A DNA stretch of 13,945 nt from NCBI GenBank assembly GCA_008704415.1, contig VXIS01000590.1:1-13945 (forward strand). Direction: 5' to 3'. Below, in pieces: positions 8,715 through 13,945 of this stretch. This DNA comes from Sphaerosporella brunnea. Taxonomy: Eukaryota; Ascomycota; Pezizomycetes; Pezizales; Pyronemataceae. Every line of letters begins with the position of its first letter. Position 1 is the stretch's first letter. The position numbers and the translations under genes were made by a program. The notes beneath the pieces are model-generated. The model was not told the DNA's origin. It saw only the letters and a program-made list of their open reading frames with translations, and did not search any database.

Positions 8715-9066
8715 CAATAGATTTGCAACATCAATGGATGACTTCCCGCACGGTCTAGAAGGCTCTCTAAACCGGTTTACAGGGGTGTTTCGATGGTTTT
8801 CGCTTCTAAACGGTTTAGAAGTCGTCTGGAAAGGGGGGAGGGGATCGAAACTTCTAAATGTTCAGAAGAAGCAAAGCAATTGGTTGGAATGCACAAGGGT
8901 GGTGGTGATGATCGCGTACAAAATGGGGCGGTGACATGGTTGTTGACACTTGTTGTCTTTGCGTGTGCATGTGCAAGGCTTTTCGACCCAAACCAAAGCT
9001 TTATTGTCTGGATGCGTTTTGAAAATCCCCCCAGACCTTGTGGGAAGTCATCCAATCTCTCTATTG
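8715..9066. mobile_element. Candidate relic of a small inverted-repeat element (MITE-like)
   Basis: The segment 8735-8756 recurs inverted at 9034-9055 with 20 of 22 bases identical; the shared core is TGGATGACTTCCC. Outside the arms, CAATAGA at 8715-8721 recurs inverted as TCTATTG at 9060-9066, with unequal spacing. About 350 bp are enclosed. It has no convincing open frame and is less GC-rich than the genes around it. No clear target-site duplication was seen, so a mobile origin is only a hypothesis. Confidence 0.35.
8742..8868. repeat. Cluster of related palindromes (CTTCTAAAC/GTTTAGAAG type)
   Basis: A perfect inverted repeat, CTTCTAAAC-G-GTTTAGAAG, lies at 8803-8821. Related imperfect versions occur at 8742-8761 (CTTC...CGGTCTAGAAG) and 8851-8868 (CTTCTAAATGTTCAGAAG). 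A perfect 12-bp palindrome TAAACCGGTTTA lies at 8768-8779. The shared core suggests either repeated binding sites for a dimeric factor or the subterminal repeats of a small transposon. Confidence 0.7.
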
Positions 9067-9253
9067 GGCATCTAAAAACAGAGCAAACACCCATCAGTAT
9101 CCCGAAAGAACCAGGCCTATGCAAAAAGCCTAACGCCACTCAATAACAGTACTTCAGTACCCAGGAACGAGAAAACCTGTAACTGCGATGGCCGATGCAA
9201 TATGAATACAATAGCGCCAATCACACACTAAATCTCGAAGGAAACCCCGGACC

Positions 9254-10402
9254 TTAGCAAGAGTTCATCAGCCACTTCATGATATTTTCATTCTTGGCCG
9301 CTTCCTTCTGGGCTCTCATTTTGATGGTTTCCGGCCGAAAAGGGAAGTACTTCTCGAGGGCTTCTTCCAAAGTGAGACGCGGGAGTGCATCGCTTCCGTA
9401 GTCCGACTGATCATCGTCGCTGTCGATATCACAATATGCATCGGGAGGAGGGGGCAGGACCGTGAAAGAACAGTCAATGCGAGCGTAATCAAGCAGGGAA
9501 GAGACAAACCAATTGCTCTGGATATATAGCCCTGCCCTCGAGAATTTCCGGGGGCTCGTGCAGCTGAGAAACTGACAGGGCCATTGCCAGATGGCGGAGC
9601 AGAGGTATTGTCGGAGACTCTTCCGGGCGGCGGCGGCGGCGGCGGCGGCGGATTATTTGAAGGAGCCCCAGGATCATATGATTCAGCAATGGTATCATCC
9701 GGACCCGCTTGGTACACCGCCTTGTTGCAATACAGCTCGAGACGGTCGACCTCGGAGGACGAAAGAACGGCTTGAGGTCTGAAAGGCTTATACTAATCAC
9801 CTCAGAAAATCAGCACGTTATCATAAACTAGTATCGGACCACAGTGCACAACGGAGCTGCCATGATAAACGAAGATAACGGGTGCATACCGCGCCATTAG
9901 GACCCATTGGAAGTGAATACTTTAGGGCTACGAGCCACGTCGGCTTCACAGCGATATAGCCATTTGTATCCAACGGCGGTTCGAAGGGGTGCTTTGTAGT
10001 GCTGCCGTCAGCTCCGGTGCGAGGAACTGGAATATGGTGGGTTGGATGATCCTCGGCAATGCTTGCAGGGTTGGCTAGCTCGCCATAAGTACGGAAAACA
10101 CAAACTTCCATCGACCAAGTGTTGTGGTGCTGCTCCCAGCGGGTATGGAATACGACGCAAGGGTGCTGGGGAAGCTGCCTGTCCTCTGCCTCGTACAAGG
10201 AGGAGGAGGAGGAACTAATACTGCCAGAAGACTGAGTAACAACTGTAGCTGGAATGGCGGGAATAGATCCGGCGTGGAGCTTCAAGACGTCGACGCGTGC
10301 CATAACGATCTCCCCTCTCCTGGGAAATGGGACACTGGTAACGCGTTGAGCACGGGCGAGCGGGCGTTGAGGGCTTTGCGGAACGGCGGCTGGGATCGAC
10401 AT
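9254..10402 (-). CDS. Unrecognised fungal protein, multi-exon, poly-proline linker
   Basis: No family was recognised. Exon 1 runs from ATG 10402 to 9890 (171 codons). It contains a serine run and well-formed sequence such as HPCVVFHTRWEQHHNTW and GYIAVKPTWLVALKYS. Intron 1 is 9889-9793 (GTATGC...GATTAG, 97 bp, phase 0). Exon 2 opens with YKPFRPQAVLSSSEVDRLEL and YCNKAVYQ, then a nine-proline run coded by a CGG/GCC repeat. The last exon, 9571-9254, reads FLSCTSPRKFSRAGLYIQ, SNWFVSSLLDYARIDCSF, an acidic DIDSDDD stretch and a lysine/glutamate helix ending MKWLMNSC before TAA. A frame change between exon 2 and the last exon needs an intron ending at 9572. The donor is either GTCTCC at 9618 (47-bp intron) or GTGTAC at 9717 (146-bp intron, removing the prolines). 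The product is about 300-335 aa. An alternative start is the ATG of MARVDVLKLH inside exon 1. Confidence 0.65.
9627..9651. repeat. (CGG)n triplet repeat
   Basis: About eight CGG triplets in a row. On the minus strand they code the poly-proline run of the unrecognised protein, unless they lie in its last intron. Confidence 0.8.
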
Positions 10403-10407
10403 GACCA

Positions 10408-10471
10408 GATAAGGTAGAGTAGCAGGTATGTAACTTCGATAAGGTACCTAGCAAATAACGTCGATAAGGTA
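10408..10471. promoter_or_regulatory. Three GATAAGGTA repeats (GATA-factor-like sites)
   Basis: The 9-mer GATAAGGTA occurs at 10408-10416, 10438-10446 and 10463-10471, all in the same orientation and all within 70 bp upstream of ATG 10402. Each copy contains HGATAR, the core bound by fungal GATA factors such as AreA/NIT2. Regulation by such a factor is inference. It could also be a degenerate local duplication. Confidence 0.5.
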
Positions 10472-11094
10472 TGCTGGTGAGGCGGGGGGTGGAGCAACGG
10501 TGAGTGGGGAGGGTGGAGGAAGCTGCGGTGTTCTGGGTCAAATCCATCATATGGCGTCACAACAGGCAGCGTGTAATCACGTGAGTGTGTCCAGGTTGGA
10601 ACTTGAAAGGGTGCAGACGCTGACGAACTAGCCTCGATCAGGCGGTACGACAGAGCCGCATGATTGCAATGGACCGAGAAACCGACAATACTCTAGTACC
10701 TGGGTACAGTGTAGCGTGTATCTATCTGTGTACTTGAAACAAACAACGCGAAGCGAGCAGGCTGGACAAAACTGCTTTGTGGACTGCCATGAGATACGAG
10801 CTCTGCGTCAAACAAACATATCCGTCGTCTCGAAGCCGCAGCCAGCCCTACCGGGAGAAACGCGATATCTGATCCGCGGCTTGCATGCGGGGGAGGAGAG
10901 TGCTCTGCATATCCGTGATGGATTGACAGATGGACAGACAGACAGATAGATGCTGAGTAGATAGCCTGAGGCGTCTAGCCTGCAAGCGTCAAAATAACTG
11001 CTCGTGTATGCACTCGAGCACGCAAATAAACTGCCACGCCAGGAACCCGCGTTGGAGAAAAAGAAACACCAAGCTGAGCTCACATGTAGTTGGA

Positions 11095-11121
11095 GTATAT
11101 ATATCACATATATATATATAT
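11095..11121. repeat. TA dinucleotide repeats
   Basis: Two short TA runs flank CAC in the sequence TATATATATCACATATATATATA-like stretch around 11095-11121. It is easily melted DNA. No gene start follows at a sensible distance on either strand. Confidence 0.75.
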
Positions 11122-11480
11122 CGCGATCGGCGGCACGGAGCGGAGCAAGCATGCGAGTTGCTCTCGAACGCCACCGTCACCATCAAGCCAACACCCGCAC
11201 TCGGAGCGGCAACAGCAACAACAACGACGCTCGCCGATGCATAACACACACCTCCCAGGCAAGCTGACTGGTTCCGTGGAGATGCGATGCTGCTCAAACC
11301 TCGCCCGTCCGGAATCAACAGTTTCGCTCTGGCTGCGGGGCCGCATCGGGCAGAGCATACATCCAAGAAACAGTGCTGCATGGAGAACCTGTTGTGCCAC
11401 GCGTGCACTCTACTCTATGGCCCGGCAGCATCCGGCGCCGGAGCCGAAGCGGCTGTGTGTTGCGTGCTAGTACTATATAT

Positions 11481-11562
11481 TGCATGTATGTATGTATGGA
11501 TGTATGTATGTATGTATGTATGTATGTCTGTATGTAGTATGTATGTATGGATGTATGTATGA
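11481..11562. repeat. (TATG)n microsatellite array
   Basis: About twenty TATG tetranucleotides with a few substitutions (GGATG, TCTG) and one deletion. The open frames through it (repeating CMYV or YIHT) are artefacts of the repeat. Confidence 0.9.
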
Positions 11563-12071
11563 TCAGACGCTGCTTGAATATATTCGAATTCATTGCAGCG
11601 GCCATGATCATCTGACGCGCTTCGAATTCGAATCACCCAGCAGCCGCCGCAACTTTATCTTGGAACCTGTCGCACATCGTCCACTCACGCGACCCCCCCG
11701 GCGGCGGCAAGGCTGTGCTGGAGATCGTCCGCTGGTGCGGTTCAGGCATAGCGTTATCTCTTATCGTGGGGTCGTCGGGGGGGGGGGGTTTTGTTGAAAC
11801 GGTTGAAACAGCCTCGCTCACGTTCACGTCCCCGTTCCCGTTCCCGTTCACGTTCGCTCGCTCGCTCGCTTGCACAGGTGGGTCTATTCTTGGCATGTTT
11901 CCGATTCATGATGCTGCTTCTCTTCGAATGCGCCGTGTCTCCCTCTTCCTGATGGCTTACTGCCAAGAAACGTTGAGGCAGGGAACCGGATATATCGACA
12001 TCGACGCTACCTATGCCGATTGCGGCAGGTGCAAGAGCAGCGGAGACAGAGCGGAGACGACGGCAACGACG

Positions 12072-12093
12072 CAACAACAACAACAACAACAAC
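12072..12093. repeat. (CAA)n microsatellite
   Basis: Seven CAA triplets in a row in the non-coding region. Confidence 0.85.
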
Positions 12094-12490
12094 CAGCCAG
12101 CCCGCTCTGTTTTGACCCGTTTCTGTTTCTGTTTTCCCGTAAACGCATGCTTGCTGCGAGTAACTGTACTCGTTGCATGCATGCATGTGCGACCGTTCCA
12201 CTCCTTTCCTGGACAAACTCTCGCCATGGCTTTTATTGATGTCCTGATATTCCTCTCACGATGCACGATATATCGACCAGCGTCCCATTGATCCGTCTTG
12301 ATTCGCATTCTCTTCTCGGCCGTCCTCTGCTGCTGCCCCCCCCTCCCCCCCCAAAAAAAAAATCTAGGTAAAAGGGATCCTCGCGTCGATCGCTCGCTCG
12401 CAACGCACCACCTAAAACTCTGTGGCCTCCAACCCGCCTGATGCGATAAACTTCCAGCTACGTCAGACTGCAAACTTGTCACCTGCTTGC

Positions 12491-12520
12491 CTGCTCTGCT
12501 CTGCTCTGCTCTGCTCTGCT
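12491..12520. repeat. (CTGCT)6 pentanucleotide repeat
   Basis: Six perfect copies of CTGCT occupy 12491-12520. They lie about 85 bp before the TATATAT box of the SIP5-like gene, in its presumed promoter. Confidence 0.9.
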
Positions 12521-12603
12521 CTACTCGCCCCTCCCCCAGCACAAACGCACTCGACCCACCTCCTCAACCCTTCCTCCCCATACATCACTCCCCCGCGTGG
12601 CCC

Positions 12604-12610
12604 TATATAT
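12604..12610 (+). promoter_or_regulatory. Probable TATA box of the SIP5-like gene
   Basis: TATATAT at 12604-12610 is followed by a C-rich, pyrimidine-rich leader. From here to the start codon at 12968 there is not a single ATG, which fits a scanning leader of up to about 330 nt. No intron with a usable acceptor was found in it. Confidence 0.5.
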
Positions 12611-12967
12611 CACTCCCCCCCTTGAGCTGCGCCCTAACTGAACTAAACCCACCTGGCTAGCTCGTCCAGCCCGCAAAACGTTAACTCTACGCTTGCTTGC
12701 TGCGAATCAACTCTTCCGCCTACTTTAACCGCGTCCTCCCCTCACTTGCAACACCTCCGCAACCGATCTCCTCGGGATCCCGCCACGACTCTCCCTCCGC
12801 AACGACATCCAAGTCGCCACCGATTGCCTTGTCACCCCCCCCCCCCGCACCCTCGGCCTTAATCTTTTCCCCGCCGCACCGTGGCGTAAGGCGAAATCGA
12901 CAATTGCATCGCATCACCACCACCACCCCCCCCCCCTCCCGGCACAACTCCACTGATCTAAATCGTG

Positions 12968-13945
12968 ATGGGCAACTCGGCCACAAAGGAGCGCTCCGTC
13001 TCCCCCGACCAGCCGCCAGCCTCCTCAATGCGCCGCCCCGGCAGGAGTAACGGCGAATCTTCGTCGCATCTCGGCCGCTTATCTGCGCTCGGCAGCGAGA
13101 GCTACACTGCTCGGTCGTCACGCTCGAGACACAACCTCGAGACGAGTCTGTTTTCTTTGGGGACCAGAGAACACCGGGAGCGAGATCGCGAGGCGGAGAA
13201 AGCCGCCAAGGAAGCGCGACGAAAACAGAGGGAGGAGGAGCGGCAGCGAGAGCGCGAGCGAAGCCGCATGGAAGAGAGCATCGATGGTTTGTGACACCCA
13301 CCGACCGAGCGGGCGCGTTCGTTTCCGGCCCCCCCCGCGGCTCACCAGTGGTAATGCAGGCGGTTTCTTGGTCACGCACGGCGTCTACAGCGGAACTGAG
13401 GATTTCAAAGACAGGATTGTCCGACATTTGATGGTGCGTGCGGGTCTGGGAGAATCGTCGTCGTTGTTGTTGTTGTTGTTGTTGCCGTCGTCCGCGCTTT
13501 GCTGACGGAGTTAGATCCAACGCCGCTTATCCCCGTTCTTCAAAGGTCTTCGCGATCACGACGAGAACTGGTCCGACGCGCAGCTTTATGCTGCCTTCCA
13601 TGACCTGCCAATCCCCGGCCCGGACGCGGAACCACCGAGGGAGGAAGAGCCGCAACCATCCACTCCCACCCTGGGCTCGTCCGACAGCCTGACTGTACCG
13701 ATCGCCACGCGCTCTCGCTCGCACTCGTACGCCTCCGACACTTCCAACAGATCGAACAACTCCACGCCTTCGTTCGGCTTCTCCACGGCTAGAGCGCGCG
13801 CAAAAACGCTTTCGATATCGTCGCCTAAGAACCCGACCGCGGTTGCAAACGTTGCCGGCCCGACCGAGATCAACGACCCGTCACGCTTCGTGGACGGCCG
13901 GCCCATAGAGGCTGTGCTCTACAAGGACGCGGCGGAATGTCCAAT
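12968..13945 (+). CDS. SIP5: SIP5-like protein (Snf1-interacting, RING-like zinc finger), 5' part
   Basis: Exons are 12968-13286, 13360-13433 and 13515 onward, cut by the window end. Introns of 73 bp (GTTTGT...GCAG) and 81 bp (GTGCGT...CTGAC...TTAG, with a GTT repeat inside) keep the frame. The 274 residues present begin MGNSATKE, which fits the N-myristoylation pattern (G2, T6). A charged, probably coiled-coil region rich in R/E/K/A (about 70-100) follows, then DGGFLVTHGVYSG and SPFFKGLRDHDENWSDAQLY, which match the conserved core of fungal Sip5 proteins. A serine-rich linker leads to EAVLYKDAAECP, where the Cys-rich zinc-finger region starts. Yeast Sip5 binds the Snf1 kinase and the Reg1/Glc7 phosphatase; homologues are often annotated as RING-type ubiquitin ligases. 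ATG 12968 is the first ATG after the TATA box. The zinc finger and C-terminus lie outside the window. Confidence 0.87.

Larger units (their letters stand above)
10403..12603. other. Long non-coding region with many microsatellites
   Basis: This stretch lies between the divergent unknown gene (-) and the SIP5-like gene (+). No open frame in it reads like a conserved protein. It contains GATA-like repeats near 10408-10471, a CACGTG at about 10576, TA-rich repeats near 11095-11121, a TATG repeat array at 11481-11562, a CGTTCC/GCTC repeat block at about 11818-11870, (CAA)n at 12072-12093 and (CTGCT)6 at 12491-12520. A non-coding RNA or a short lineage-specific gene cannot be excluded. Confidence 0.55.

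Noticed and set aside
8777..9139. 120-codon minus-strand frame in the inverted-repeat block
   Set aside because: It begins with GTG, not ATG. Its local resemblance to a plus-strand frame (DDFPxGLxG) is explained by the DNA inverted repeat.
11610..11660. TTCGAAT sequence resembling a tRNA T-loop (B box)
   Set aside because: The bases on either side do not pair into a T stem and no D-arm or acceptor stem was found.
11480..11797. Open frames with repeating CMYV/YIHT peptides
   Set aside because: They arise from the TATG microsatellite.
11754..12542. 262-codon minus-strand frame with an EQSRA repeat and an arginine/glutamate repeat
   Set aside because: Its composition comes from the CTGCT and GCTC/CGTTCC repeats; no conserved segment was visible.
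12887..12967. GTAAGG as donor of a leader intron in the SIP5-like gene
   Set aside because: There is no AG acceptor between it and the start codon.

Overview
The window looks like nuclear DNA of a filamentous ascomycete (Pezizomycotina-type). Genes have short GT-AG introns of about 50-100 bp with CTAAC/CTGAC-like branch sites. Leaders are pyrimidine-rich and free of ATG. Intergenic DNA is full of homopolymers and microsatellites. One protein resembles the fungal Snf1-interacting protein Sip5, another the fungal class I DAHP synthase. I cannot name the genus.

Layout: 1-909, promoter DNA. 910-2445 (+), an ARO3-type DAHP synthase gene with a TATA box, a probable 5'UTR intron and four coding exons (364 aa); it makes the first committed step of aromatic amino acid synthesis. 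2446-2984, a convergent intergenic spacer full of A/T runs. 2985-3610 (-), a small unnamed gene whose protein ends in a CxxC-containing tail and whose first intron is ambiguous. 3611-5112, A-rich non-coding DNA. 5113-7809 (-), a single-exon 898-aa protein with a long Q/H/P-rich disordered N-terminal half and a BTB/POZ-like domain. 7810-9253, the leader and promoter of that gene, an uninterrupted A37 tract, then a block of palindromes and an inverted-repeat pair that could be a decayed small transposon. 9254-10402 (-), an unrecognised gene of two to three exons with a poly-proline linker. 10403-12967, about 2.5 kb without a convincing gene but dense in microsatellites. 12968-13945 (+), the 5' part of a SIP5-like gene, cut by the window edge just as its zinc-finger region begins.

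The genes do not form a cluster or operon. They look like ordinary housekeeping or regulatory neighbours. No defence system, CRISPR array, complete mobile element, rRNA or tRNA gene was seen. The points most worth checking are the inverted-repeat/palindrome block at 8660-9066, the general-control site lying on the branch point of the ARO3 leader intron, the GATA triplet in front of the unknown gene, and the two ambiguous splice structures.
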